Below, in pieces: positions 17,847-26,186 of a stretch of DNA of 64,000 bases (positions within the stretch are counted from its first letter, which is position 1; the number at the start of each line of letters is the position of its first letter). Made by a program: the position numbers and the translations under genes. This DNA comes from Dorea_D hominis (GTDB lineage Bacteria; Bacillota; Clostridia; Lachnospirales; Lachnospiraceae), in NCBI RefSeq assembly GCF_014287705.1, contig NZ_JACOOY010000005.1, positions 150,642-214,641 of the forward strand. The letters are read 5' to 3'. The notes below the pieces were generated by a model. It saw nothing but the letters and a program-made list of their open reading frames with translations, was not told the origin of the DNA and searched no databases.

Positions 17847-17860
17847 AAGGATGTGAGTAT

Positions 17861-18574
17861 ATGAATGACAGGATGCAGGAATTGAAATTATCCGACCTGA
17901 AAGAGAAGCTTGAAAACAGGAAATCGGGAGAACGGCTTGTATTTCGTGAAGTACAGCTGGAAAAAGGAGATTTAAGCGGAACGGATTTAAGTAATACGGA
18001 TTTTACACTGTGTTCCTTTGATGGCGTGATGTTAAATAATGTAGATTTCCGCTATAGCAGTGTGGAGAATGCGTTGTTTGACGGATGCTCCATGCACGGT
18101 GCAAATTTTGAAAATGCAAATATGAGGACCGCATCTTTCCGGTTCTGCGATATGAGTGACTGCAATATAAAAGGCGCAAACCTCTATGGGGCTGTGTTGG
18201 AAAATGCAGATCTTACAAATATACAGTCGGACGAAGCGACACAGTGGTTCCGTCTGCGCTGCCCGGAGACGGGAGCATTTTTAGGATATAAGAAATGCAT
18301 TAATGACCGGATGGTACAGCTTCTGATTCCGGCAGATGCACTTCGCACGTCAGCAACATTGCCGTCCTGCCGGTGCAACAAAGCCAAGGTCCTGACGATC
18401 AAGAGTTTCGATTTCAAAAAAAATTATGATGAGGCATGGTCTCTCGTAGATGAAAACTTTGAATATAAAAGAGGTGAGTGGGTGGAAGTAAAAGATTTTA
18501 ACGAAGACCGGTGGATGGATTCCACAACCGGTATCCATTTCTGGATGACAAGAGAAGAAGCAGAGGCATATTAG
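17861..18574 (+). CDS. Pentapeptide-repeat protein
   Basis: The 237 residues contain A(D/N)LXX-type pentapeptides between about 38 and 125 (GDLSGTDLSNTDF, ANFENANMRTASF, NIKGANLYGAVLENADL), predicting a right-handed quadrilateral beta-helix. The C-terminal 110 residues are not repetitive and end in a basic and acidic segment with WMTREEAEAY. No signal peptide. Function is unknown; some relatives mimic DNA and bind gyrase, but nothing here shows that. It is 14 bases after the editing gene and 2 bases before the ATPase gene. Confidence 0.85.
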   Translation: MNDRMQELKLSDLKEKLENRKSGERLVFREVQLEKGDLSGTDLSNTDFTLCSFDGVMLNNVDFRYSSVENALFDGCSMHGANFENANMRTASFRFCDMSDCNIKGANLYGAVLENADLTNIQSDEATQWFRLRCPETGAFLGYKKCINDRMVQLLIPADALRTSATLPSCRCNKAKVLTIKSFDFKKNYDEAWSLVDENFEYKRGEWVEVKDFNEDRWMDSTTGIHFWMTREEAEAY

Positions 18575-18576
18575 AG

Positions 18577-20277
18577 ATGAAAACAGCAGAAGAATTAAGA
18601 AATTTATTAGGACAGATCGATCGTAAGAGCTATCCGGCATACAAAAATCTGAAAGGCAGTTACCGGTTTTCAGGATATGTGCTTGGAATTGACCATGTGC
18701 AGGGTGATCCGTTTGCGGCACCGTCCAGAGTACATATAGAAGTTGAGGAGAAAACAGCAGGATTGCCAGAAAGACTGTATGATAAACAGTGGAAGAAGAT
18801 GGCGCTTGAAGATGCGCTTATCCGTATATTTGCATCCGGGATCAGAAAATATTCGTTTCAGGCAAAAGGTTCCGGTAAAAGTGGTCTGATCCGTGTGACA
18901 AACTGCGGACAGGAAGTACTGGAGCGGACAGCCGCAGATATAAGGGAAGACGGAACCGTTATTCTACGGTTTGAAGTGGGCTTTCCGGCAAATGGAAGAA
19001 CGGTAAATGCGAGAGAACTGGAGAAGATTTTTTTTCAATATCTGCCGTCTTGCGTGCAGGAGACACTTTATTATAAAAATTTGGATATAAGGAAACTTGA
19101 AAATGTTATGGAACTTTCGGAGGATCAGGAAGCAATCCGCAGACAGCTTAAGGAATATGGTCTGGTGGCTTTTGTGGCAGATGGCTCTGTACTGCCGAGA
19201 ATGTCAGGTGTATCCCAAAAGCCGATGAAAGATGCAGTACCGTTTGTATCACCGGAATCTGTGAGAGTGACTTTAAAGCTTCCGTATTATGGTGAGATAA
19301 GCGGAATGGGAATCAGGCGCGGGATTACGTTGATCGTCGGCGGAGGCTATCATGGAAAATCTACGCTTCTGAAAGCACTGGAGATGGGGATTTATCCTCA
19401 TATAGCCGGAGACGGAAGAGAATATGTGATCACAGATCCGGATGCTGTGAAGATTCGGGCAGAAGATGGAAGAAGTATTAAACATACAGATATTTCTATG
19501 TTTATAAGTGATCTTCCAAATCAGAAAGATACCGTCAGTTTTGATACGGAAGATGCCAGCGGCAGTACATCGCAGGCGGCAAATGTGATTGAAGCGATGG
19601 AAGCCGGAGCGAGTACATTTTTAATTGATGAAGATACCAGTGCAACAAATTTTATGGTGAGAGACGAGCTGATGCAGAAAGTGATTCACAAAGATATGGA
19701 ACCAATCACACCATTTATAGAACGGATGCAGTATTTTTATAAGAAATTTGGTATCTCAACAGTACTTGTAGCAGGAAGTTCCGGGGCTTATTTTCAGGTG
19801 GCAGATGTGATCGTGCAGATGGACCGCTACCAGCCACGTGAGATCACGTCCAGAGCAAAAGAGGCAACAGCCGGATATCAGGGACTTCAGTTTTTAGAAA
19901 AAGAAATTCAGAAACCGATCATGAAAAGATGTCCAAAGAAAAATACAGGACTGGAGCACAGAGGAAGAATCAAATTAAAAACACTGGGAAAAGATGGTAT
20001 TATGCTGGGATCAGAAACAATTGATCTGCGTTATGTAGAACAAGTGGCAGATGAAGAACAGCTTAACTGCTTGGGGTATCTTATGAGAGAACTGGAAACA
20101 CATCGGATGAATGGGAAGACTTCCATTTGTGAACTGGTTGAATCTTTATACAGAGATATAGAAAGACAGGGGTTAAAGGATGTTCTTGGAGAGCGTGAGC
20201 TTCCAGGCAATCTGGCACTTCCGCGAAAAGAGGAACTCTGCGCATGTCTGAACCGTTACCGGGGGCTTCAGTTATGA
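18577..20277 (+). CDS. ABC-class ATPase (predicted P-loop protein)
   Basis: The 566-residue soluble protein belongs to the 'predicted ATPase of the ABC class' family. The Walker A is GGGYHGKST and the Walker B region is ASTFLIDEDTSATNFM, with DRYQPREITSRAKEA further on. The N-terminal 250 residues precede the nucleotide-binding site, an order unlike transporter ATPases. No membrane partner is nearby. I start at ATG 18577, directly after the previous stop; the open frame extends upstream into the pentapeptide gene. Cellular role unknown. Confidence 0.85.
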   Translation: MKTAEELRNLLGQIDRKSYPAYKNLKGSYRFSGYVLGIDHVQGDPFAAPSRVHIEVEEKTAGLPERLYDKQWKKMALEDALIRIFASGIRKYSFQAKGSGKSGLIRVTNCGQEVLERTAADIREDGTVILRFEVGFPANGRTVNARELEKIFFQYLPSCVQETLYYKNLDIRKLENVMELSEDQEAIRRQLKEYGLVAFVADGSVLPRMSGVSQKPMKDAVPFVSPESVRVTLKLPYYGEISGMGIRRGITLIVGGGYHGKSTLLKALEMGIYPHIAGDGREYVITDPDAVKIRAEDGRSIKHTDISMFISDLPNQKDTVSFDTEDASGSTSQAANVIEAMEAGASTFLIDEDTSATNFMVRDELMQKVIHKDMEPITPFIERMQYFYKKFGISTVLVAGSSGAYFQVADVIVQMDRYQPREITSRAKEATAGYQGLQFLEKEIQKPIMKRCPKKNTGLEHRGRIKLKTLGKDGIMLGSETIDLRYVEQVADEEQLNCLGYLMRELETHRMNGKTSICELVESLYRDIERQGLKDVLGERELPGNLALPRKEELCACLNRYRGLQL

Positions 20278-20984
20278 TGACAGAAAAGAGTATTCGGCCA
20301 ATTGCATATATAGAAGGGGATTTCCCGGAAAAATTCGGAATCCCAAGGCAGAGTGGCCTTGTAAATACACAGGCAGAGATTCATTTCCTGCCGGAATACC
20401 GCAAGCCGGAAGCGTTCCGTGGACTGGAAGAGTATTCACATCTGTGGCTGATCTGGGATTTTTCAGAGGCAGAGGGTACAAACTGGCGTCCGACTGTCCG
20501 CCCGCCAAGGCTTGGAGGAAATCAGAGAGTCGGTGTATTTGCAACTAGATCCCCATTTCGTCCAAATGGAATGGGGTTATCCTGTGTAAAACTGACAACC
20601 ATTGACTGGGAACATGAGGATGGACCGGTGCTAATCGTAAGCGGAGCAGATCTGATGAACGGGACACCAATTTATGATGTGAAACCATATTTACCACATA
20701 TCGATGCGTATCCGGAAGCAGAAGCTGGATTTGCAGGACGAGTAAAAGAATACGGTCTGGGAGTATCAATCCCTCCTGAAATTGAAGAGTCACTATCTGA
20801 AGAAAAACGTGAAAAGATTCCGGCTTTAAAGGAAATACTTGCAGAAGATCCAAGACCGGCGTATCAGGAAAACCCGGAGAGGGTATATGGAATGAGCTTT
20901 GCAGGAATGGAAGTGCGTTTCCGGGTAGTGGATGGTGTTGCTGAAGTATGTGAAATTGAAGAGGATAGAAATGAAATGCAATGA
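20274..20984 (+). CDS. trmO: tRNA (N6-threonylcarbamoyladenosine37-N6)-methyltransferase TrmO
   Basis: TsaA/TrmO-family SAM-dependent methylase that converts t6A37 to m6t6A in tRNA-Thr. The 236 residues show FPEKFGIPRQSG, FLPEYR, GLEEYSHLWLIWDF and the highly conserved RSPFRPNGMGLS, followed by the family's C-terminal domain. The ATG overlaps the stop of the ATPase gene (ATGA), so the two are translationally coupled. An in-frame ATG at 20244 is less likely. Confidence 0.9.
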   Translation: MMTEKSIRPIAYIEGDFPEKFGIPRQSGLVNTQAEIHFLPEYRKPEAFRGLEEYSHLWLIWDFSEAEGTNWRPTVRPPRLGGNQRVGVFATRSPFRPNGMGLSCVKLTTIDWEHEDGPVLIVSGADLMNGTPIYDVKPYLPHIDAYPEAEAGFAGRVKEYGLGVSIPPEIEESLSEEKREKIPALKEILAEDPRPAYQENPERVYGMSFAGMEVRFRVVDGVAEVCEIEEDRNEMQ

Positions 20985-21065
20985 TTGCAAATAATAGCGG
21001 CAAATATTATTTCAAAGAATAAAAAATGAAAAGCAAAGAAAAATAAACAGAAATGGAGAAACAAA

Positions 21066-21578
21066 ATGGAATTTAGAATTGCAAGAGAGAAAGATCTGGA
21101 ACGTATGTGTGAGATTACCGCACAGGCAAAGGATGGACTTAAAAATCTTGGACTGGATCAGTGGCAGAAAGGATATCCATCGAGAGAAATCTGGGAGAAT
21201 GATATTAAGAACCAATGTACTTACGTGGCAGAAGAAGATGGAATCATTCTTGGAATCTTTGCATTTCAGACAACACCGGACATATCTTATTATGAAATAG
21301 AAGGCGAGTGGATTAGTGCGGGACCGTATGCAGCAATGCACCGCGTATGTGTAGCAGAGGAAGCAAAAGGAAAAGGAGTGGCAGGAAAGATGTTTGCGCA
21401 TGGGTTCCGTATGGCAGAAACACTTGGATTTTCAAGTGTGCGTATTGATACCCACCCGGGGAATATTCCGATGCAGAGAGCGCTTGGAAAAGCCGGATTT
21501 GAAAGATGCGGAGAGATCCATCTGGCAGGTGGACCGGAGAAAGGTGCACTCCGCATAGGTTTCGAAAAGATATTATAA
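21066..21578 (+). CDS. GNAT-family N-acetyltransferase
   Basis: The 170 residues have a GNAT fold: the N-terminal FRIAREKDLERM, the acetyl-CoA-binding VAEEAKGKGVAGKMFAHG loop (about residue 96) and the late LGKAGFERCGEI segment. The substrate is unknown. GGAGAAACAAA precedes the ATG. It lies 81 bases after trmO and is followed by the copper promoter on the same strand. Confidence 0.85.
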   Translation: MEFRIAREKDLERMCEITAQAKDGLKNLGLDQWQKGYPSREIWENDIKNQCTYVAEEDGIILGIFAFQTTPDISYYEIEGEWISAGPYAAMHRVCVAEEAKGKGVAGKMFAHGFRMAETLGFSSVRIDTHPGNIPMQRALGKAGFERCGEIHLAGGPEKGALRIGFEKIL

Positions 21579-21633
21579 AAAAATTCTGACATCCGTATCG
21601 AAAAAAAGATTCAGTAAGAATGAAAAACAATGG

Positions 21634-21662
21634 TTGAAATATACCTATACGGGGTATATAAT
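21634..21662 (+). promoter_or_regulatory. Copper-responsive promoter with CsoR operator
   Basis: TTGAAA at 21634-21639 and TATAAT at 21657-21662 have a 17-base spacer. Filling the spacer is the inverted repeat ATACCTATACGGGGTAT (21641-21657), which resembles GC-centred CsoR operators. CsoR bound here would block RNA polymerase until copper is present. Confidence 0.7.
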
Positions 21663-21686
21663 ATAGACCGGAAAGAGGTGAAGAAT

Positions 21687-21986
21687 ATGGAAGAAAAAAC
21701 ATGCTGTCACAAAACGAAAGAACGTTCGGAAAAAGAATACAAAGATTTGATCCACAGACTGAACCGTATTGAAGGGCAGGTAAGGGGAATCAAAAAGATG
21801 GTGGAGAACGATGTTTACTGTACCGATATTCTTGTACAGGTCTCAGCTGTGAATGCAGCACTTAATAGTTTCAACAAAGTGTTGCTTGCAAACCATATCC
21901 GAACCTGTGTAGCAGAAGATATCCGCAAAGGAAAAGAAGAGACAGTGGATGAACTGGTAGCTACACTTCAAAAACTGATGAAATAG
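21687..21986 (+). CDS. csoR: Copper-sensing transcriptional repressor CsoR
   Basis: The 99-residue all-helical DUF156 repressor has the Cu(I) ligands of CsoR: C45 (DVYCTD), H70 and C74 (ANHIRTC). The LNRIEGQVRGIKKMV helix is the DNA-binding region. An extra CCH near the N-terminus (residues 6-8) is not part of the classical site. I start at ATG 21687 behind AGAGGTGAAG; the open frame reaches back into the promoter. It controls its own gene and copA through the operator at 21641-21657. Confidence 0.93.
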   Translation: MEEKTCCHKTKERSEKEYKDLIHRLNRIEGQVRGIKKMVENDVYCTDILVQVSAVNAALNSFNKVLLANHIRTCVAEDIRKGKEETVDELVATLQKLMK

Positions 21987-22005
21987 TAAGAGAAGGATGA
22001 TCAGA

Positions 22006-24582
22006 ATGGAACAGTATAACGTTACGGGTATGAGCTGTGCAGCCTGCAGTACCCGTGTAGAAAAGGCTGTGTTGAAAGTAGACGGAGTGACATCCTGTTC
22101 TGTAAGTCTTTTGACAAACTCAATGGGAGTTGATGGAACAGCTACACCAGAGCAGATTATAGAGGCGGTAGAAAAGGCAGGATACGGAGCTTCTATGAAA
22201 GGAACGGAGAAATTAAAAGAAGTCCGGGATGAAGATTTCCTGAAGGATAAGATAACACCGGTTCTTAAGAAGAGACTGATTGCGTCATTTTGCTTTCTTG
22301 TGCCACTGTTGTATTTATCTATGGGCCATATGATGTGGAACTGGCCACTGCCGGGGTTCCTTAGCGGCAATCATGTAGCGATGGGACTTATCCAGATGCT
22401 ATTTACAATCGTGATCATGGTGATCAATCAGAAGTTCTTTATCAGCGGCTTCAAAGGATTGATTCATCGTGCACCGAATATGGACACGTTGGTTGCACTT
22501 GGATCCGGCGCATCATTTGTATATAGTACGTATGCATTATTTGCGATGACAGATGCGCAGATGAAGGGCAATGCAGAACTTGTTTTATCCTATATGCATG
22601 AATTTTATTTTGAGTCAGCGGCAATGATCCTGACGCTTATTACAGTCGGCAAGATGCTTGAAGCAAGATCGAAAGGTAAAACAACCGATGCGCTGAAAGG
22701 ACTTATGAAGCTTGCGCCGAAGAAGGCAGTCGTTCTTTGTCAGGGAAAAGAGGCAGAAGTAACAATTGATCAGGTGAAGATTGGTGATATCTTTGTTGTA
22801 AGACCGGGTGAGAATATTCCGGTAGATGGGACGGTTATAGAAGGAAGCAGTGCAGTGGATGAAGCGGCACTTACCGGAGAGAGTATTCCGGTGGACAAAA
22901 CAGTTGGAGACAGTGTGTCGGCAGCTACCATGAACCAGTCCGGATTTTTAAAATGTGAAGCGACAAGAGTTGGAGAAGATACGACCTTATCACAGATTAT
23001 TCAGATGGTCAGTGACGCAGCGGCTACAAAGGCGCCGATCGCCAAAGTCGCAGACCGGGTATCCGGCGTATTTGTGCCGGCAGTTATCGGGATTGCGACT
23101 GTAACAACTCTGATCTGGCTGATCGCCGGACAGACGATTGGTTTTGCACTGGCAAGAGGAATTGCAGTTCTTGTAATCAGCTGTCCGTGTGCGCTTGGAC
23201 TGGCAACACCTGTTGCGATCATGGTTGGTAACGGAATGGGTGCAAAGCATGGAATAATGTTTAAGACAGCCGTTTCCCTGGAAGAGACAGGAAAGACAGA
23301 GATTGTCGCATTAGATAAGACAGGAACAATTACAAAGGGAGAACCGAAAGTAACGGATCTTGTTGCGGAAGATAATGTCAGTGAGGAAGAATTGCTCTTC
23401 ACAGCGTATGTGCTGGAGCGAAAGAGTGAACATCCACTGGCGAGAGCAATCACATCGGCTGTAGAAAGTCTTGGCACAGAAGGTCTTGATGATCTTCCAG
23501 AAGTGGAAGATTTCCAGATCGCAGCTGGAAATGGTCTCTCCGGTATGTTAAACGGACAGAAGCTGGTTGGAGGCAGTTACCGGTATATCAGCGGTCTGGT
23601 TGAAATAAGTGAGGAAATGAAAGAACAGGCGCAGGAGCTTGCCGAAGATGGGAAGACGCCTTTGTTCTTCGCAAGAGAAGACAAATTGATGGGAATCATT
23701 GCCGTAGCGGATGTTATGAAAGAGGACAGTCCGCGTGCGATCCGTGAACTACAGAATATGGGTATCCATGTTGTCATGCTGACCGGTGATAATGAGCGGA
23801 CAGCGAAAGCAATCGGAAAGCAGGCAGGCGTAGATGAAGTAATCGCAGGTGTGCTTCCGGACGGAAAAGAAGCAGTGATCTGTGATTTAAAGAAGCAGGG
23901 CAAGACAGCGATGGTCGGCGATGGTATCAATGACGCACCGGCACTGACAAGAGCAGATGTTGGTATCGCCATAGGTGCAGGTACAGATATTGCCATTGAT
24001 GCAGCGGATGTTGTATTGATGAAGAGCCGCTTAAGTGATGTTCCGGCGGCGATTCGTTTAAGTCGCGCAACACTTCGGAATATTCATGAGAATCTGTTCT
24101 GGGCATTTTTCTACAATGTGATCGGAATCCCGCTGGCAGCAGGACTGTGGTATCCGATCTTTGGGTGGAAATTAAATCCAATGTTCGGCGCAGCAGCGAT
24201 GAGTCTTTCAAGTTTCTGTGTTGTGAGCAATGCATTGCGTCTGAACTGGTTTAACATGTTGGATGCAAGCAAAGATAAAAAATTAAAAAAAGCTGCAAAA
24301 ACCGGAACTGTAGAAATGGCAGATGAAGGATCAGCAATTAAAAATAATGAAAAGAAAGAGGAGGAAACAACAATGGAGAAAACAATGAAGATTGAAGGAA
24401 TGATGTGTGGACACTGTGAGGCAGCAGTAAAAAAAGCGCTGGAAGCATTAGACGGCGTAGAAGAGGCAATTGTCAGCCACGAAGCAGGAACAGCAGTTGT
24501 AAAGATGAGCCACGAAGTTGCAGATGATGTACTTACAAAAGCAGTAGAAGACAAAGATTACAAAGTAGTCTCAGTCGGCTAA
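22006..24582 (+). CDS. copA: Copper-exporting P1B-type ATPase CopA with a fused C-terminal CopZ domain
   Basis: Pumps Cu(I) out of the cytoplasm. The 858 residues contain, in order: an N-terminal heavy-metal domain with GMSCAAC (C11, C14), membrane helices, the actuator TGES, the CPC metal site at 393-395, DKTGT with the phosphorylated D437, the GDGIND hinge and two last helices. A charged Lys/Glu linker leads to a second heavy-metal domain with GMMCGHC (C801, C804). The domain after the last helix is unusual because metal-binding domains normally precede the helices. I prefer ATG 22006, which AGAAGGA spaces better than ATG 21997. A strong internal start lies at 24373 (separate entry). Confidence 0.96.
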   Translation: MEQYNVTGMSCAACSTRVEKAVLKVDGVTSCSVSLLTNSMGVDGTATPEQIIEAVEKAGYGASMKGTEKLKEVRDEDFLKDKITPVLKKRLIASFCFLVPLLYLSMGHMMWNWPLPGFLSGNHVAMGLIQMLFTIVIMVINQKFFISGFKGLIHRAPNMDTLVALGSGASFVYSTYALFAMTDAQMKGNAELVLSYMHEFYFESAAMILTLITVGKMLEARSKGKTTDALKGLMKLAPKKAVVLCQGKEAEVTIDQVKIGDIFVVRPGENIPVDGTVIEGSSAVDEAALTGESIPVDKTVGDSVSAATMNQSGFLKCEATRVGEDTTLSQIIQMVSDAAATKAPIAKVADRVSGVFVPAVIGIATVTTLIWLIAGQTIGFALARGIAVLVISCPCALGLATPVAIMVGNGMGAKHGIMFKTAVSLEETGKTEIVALDKTGTITKGEPKVTDLVAEDNVSEEELLFTAYVLERKSEHPLARAITSAVESLGTEGLDDLPEVEDFQIAAGNGLSGMLNGQKLVGGSYRYISGLVEISEEMKEQAQELAEDGKTPLFFAREDKLMGIIAVADVMKEDSPRAIRELQNMGIHVVMLTGDNERTAKAIGKQAGVDEVIAGVLPDGKEAVICDLKKQGKTAMVGDGINDAPALTRADVGIAIGAGTDIAIDAADVVLMKSRLSDVPAAIRLSRATLRNIHENLFWAFFYNVIGIPLAAGLWYPIFGWKLNPMFGAAAMSLSSFCVVSNALRLNWFNMLDASKDKKLKKAAKTGTVEMADEGSAIKNNEKKEEETTMEKTMKIEGMMCGHCEAAVKKALEALDGVEEAIVSHEAGTAVVKMSHEVADDVLTKAVEDKDYKVVSVG
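24373..24582 (+). CDS. copZ: Possible internally initiated CopZ copper chaperone
   Basis: Inside copA and in frame, AGGAGG at 24359-24364 sits 8 bases before ATG 24373. Translation from there gives a 69-residue protein, MEKTMKIEGMMCGHCEAA..., with the length and CxxC motif of free CopZ chaperones. This is seen in the sequence; that ribosomes use the site is inference. The arrangement may be a former copA-copZ gene pair that lost the intervening stop while keeping the copZ ribosome-binding site. Confidence 0.6.
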   Translation: MEKTMKIEGMMCGHCEAAVKKALEALDGVEEAIVSHEAGTAVVKMSHEVADDVLTKAVEDKDYKVVSVG

Positions 24583-24670
24583 TTAACAATTGCATTTGAG
24601 AAAAAAGAAGCTTATAATGTGGAAGAGGAACAGAAGATAAGAAAATTGATAAGAAAATTCAAGTTAACAG

Positions 24671-24699
24671 TTGACAGTAATATGAATTTATGGTAAATT
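24671..24699 (+). promoter_or_regulatory. Promoter of infC-rpmI-rplT
   Basis: TTGACA at 24671-24676, 17-base spacer, TAAATT at 24694-24699. The leader runs about 168 bases to the infC start. Confidence 0.7.
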
Positions 24700-24705
24700 A
24701 TCTTT

Positions 24706-24856
24706 TGTGTGAAACAACAAAGAAGAGTATCCACTCTCACCATAGCACAATCGGGTGACTATTGGTTGATATTGAACATGAATCATTTTTAGATAGATTT
24801 GATTTTAATGTGACAGGAAAGTGGATAGTCTGAAAACTATTCACTTTTTATTTTAT
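24706..24856 (+). promoter_or_regulatory. infC leader (L20-leader type) with attenuator
   Basis: The leader contains CCACTCTCACCATAG pairing partners near 24732-24766 and ends in a terminator-like hairpin: AAAGTG.ATAGT (24818-24829) with ACTAT.CACTTT (24836-24847), then TTTATTTTAT. In Firmicutes, L20 binding to such leaders terminates transcription to balance ribosomal protein supply. The assignment rests on position and the terminator, not on an alignment. Confidence 0.65.
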
Positions 24857-24873
24857 AATGGGGGTGCAGGAAC

Positions 24874-25380
24874 ATTAGCGATTTAATGATTAACGGACAG
24901 ATTAGAGATAAGGAAGTTCGTGTGATAAGCGAAAGTGGAGAACAGCTTGGTATTATGTCATCCAAAGATGCCATGAAACTTGCGAGAGAGGCAGATCTTG
25001 ATCTTGTAAAGATTGCTCCGAAGGCACAGCCGCCGGTATGTAAGATCATCGACTACGGTAAGTATAAGTATGAGCTGGCGAGAAAAGAAAAAGAAGCAAA
25101 GAAGAAGCAAAAAACTGTAGAGGTTAAGGAAGTACGCCTTTCACCGAATATTGATACGAATGACCTGAATACGAAGATGAACAATGCGAAGAAGTTCATC
25201 GGTAAAGGAAATAAAGTAAAAGTCACTTTACGTTTCCGTGGCCGTGAGATGGCGCATATGCAACAGAGTAAACACATTCTGGATGATTTTGCGCAGGCAC
25301 TTGCTGATGTTGCTGTGATCGAGAAACCGGCAAAGCAGGAAGGCAGAAGTATGAGCATGGTTTTAACTGAAAAACGTTAA
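24874..25380 (+). CDS. infC: Translation initiation factor IF-3
   Basis: Binds the 30S subunit and checks start-codon choice. The protein has MINGQIRDKEVRVISESG, the charged central linker helix and the C-terminal RFRGREMAH domain. I place the start at ATT 24874 (168 residues), because GGGGTG at 24861-24866 is 7 bases away, whereas the ATG at 24886 is about 20 bases from it. An AUU start lets IF-3 limit its own synthesis in other bacteria. Using ATG gives 164 residues. Confidence 0.95.
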   Translation: MSDLMINGQIRDKEVRVISESGEQLGIMSSKDAMKLAREADLDLVKIAPKAQPPVCKIIDYGKYKYELARKEKEAKKKQKTVEVKEVRLSPNIDTNDLNTKMNNAKKFIGKGNKVKVTLRFRGREMAHMQQSKHILDDFAQALADVAVIEKPAKQEGRSMSMVLTEKR

Positions 25381-25414
25381 AAATACATTTATAAATCTAA
25401 GGAGGAATATTACA

Positions 25415-25612
25415 ATGCCAAAAATTAAAACAAATAGAGCAGCTGCAAAGCGCTTCAAAAAAACAGGTACAGGAAAATTAAAAAGAAATAAAGCTTACAA
25501 GAGCCATATCTTAACTAAGAAATCTACAAAGAGAAAAAGAAATCTTAGAAAATCAATCATTACAGATGCAACTAATGTAAAGAACATGAAGAAAGTATTA
25601 CCATATCTGTAA
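25415..25612 (+). CDS. rpmI: 50S ribosomal protein L35
   Basis: 65-residue, very basic protein starting MPKIKTNRAAAKRFKKTGTG, standard bL35. AAGGAGGAA precedes the ATG. Middle gene of infC-rpmI-rplT. Confidence 0.97.
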   Translation: MPKIKTNRAAAKRFKKTGTGKLKRNKAYKSHILTKKSTKRKRNLRKSIITDATNVKNMKKVLPYL

Positions 25613-25645
25613 GATAGTGTAGAGAATAGAAGGAGGAGATAAGAC

Positions 25646-26002
25646 ATGGCAAGAATCAAAGGCGGATTAAACGCTAAAAAAAGACACAATAGAACTTTAA
25701 AATTAGCAAAAGGATACAGAGGAGCACGCTCTAAACAGTATAGAGTAGCAAAACAGTCTGTTATGAGAGCTCTTACATCTGCATACGCAGGAAGAAAACA
25801 GCGCAAACGTCAGATGCGTCAGTTATGGATCGCTCGTATCAACGCTGCAGCAAGAATGAATGGTCTTTCTTACAGCAAACTGATGCACGGTCTGAAACTT
25901 GCAAACATCGACATCAATAGAAAGATGCTTGCAGAGATGGCTGTTAATGACGCAGAAGGATTTACAGCACTTGCAGAAGCTGCAAAAGCAAAACTTGCTT
26001 AA
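25646..26002 (+). CDS. rplT: 50S ribosomal protein L20
   Basis: 118-residue protein with MARIKGGLNAKKRHNR and the long basic N-terminal helix, then the globular domain ending in ALAEAAKAKLA. AAGGAGGAGA precedes the ATG. L20 is the likely repressor acting on the infC leader. Confidence 0.97.
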   Translation: MARIKGGLNAKKRHNRTLKLAKGYRGARSKQYRVAKQSVMRALTSAYAGRKQRKRQMRQLWIARINAAARMNGLSYSKLMHGLKLANIDINRKMLAEMAVNDAEGFTALAEAAKAKLA

Positions 26003-26029
26003 TTTTAGCAGAATATAGATAGAATATAC

Positions 26030-26066
26030 AAAGCAGTTATTGGAAATTCCGGTAACTGCTTTTTGT
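26030..26066 (+). terminator. Terminator of the infC operon
   Basis: AAAGCAGTTA (26030-26039) pairs with TAACTGCTTT (26053-26062) around a 13-base loop, followed by T. Confidence 0.8.
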
Positions 26067-26072
26067 AAATGC

Positions 26073-26158
26073 GATGAGGAAAATACATTCATGCGAGCAT
26101 GATGTATTTGATAACCGCCCACAATATCAGAATAAGGTGGAAGGCGTTTCTGATAATT
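26073..26158 (+). repeat. Dispersed hairpin element R1, copy 2
   Basis: The block 26073-26118 aligns gap-free to 15055-15100, with paired changes in the hairpin arms. A second hairpin follows, TATCAGAA/TTCTGATA, with GGAAGGCGT toward its loop, like copy 1. The element lies between the rplT terminator and the pncA-like gene. Confidence 0.6.
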
Positions 26159-26186
26159 TGTATGGGAAACATTAAGGAGGCAGATC

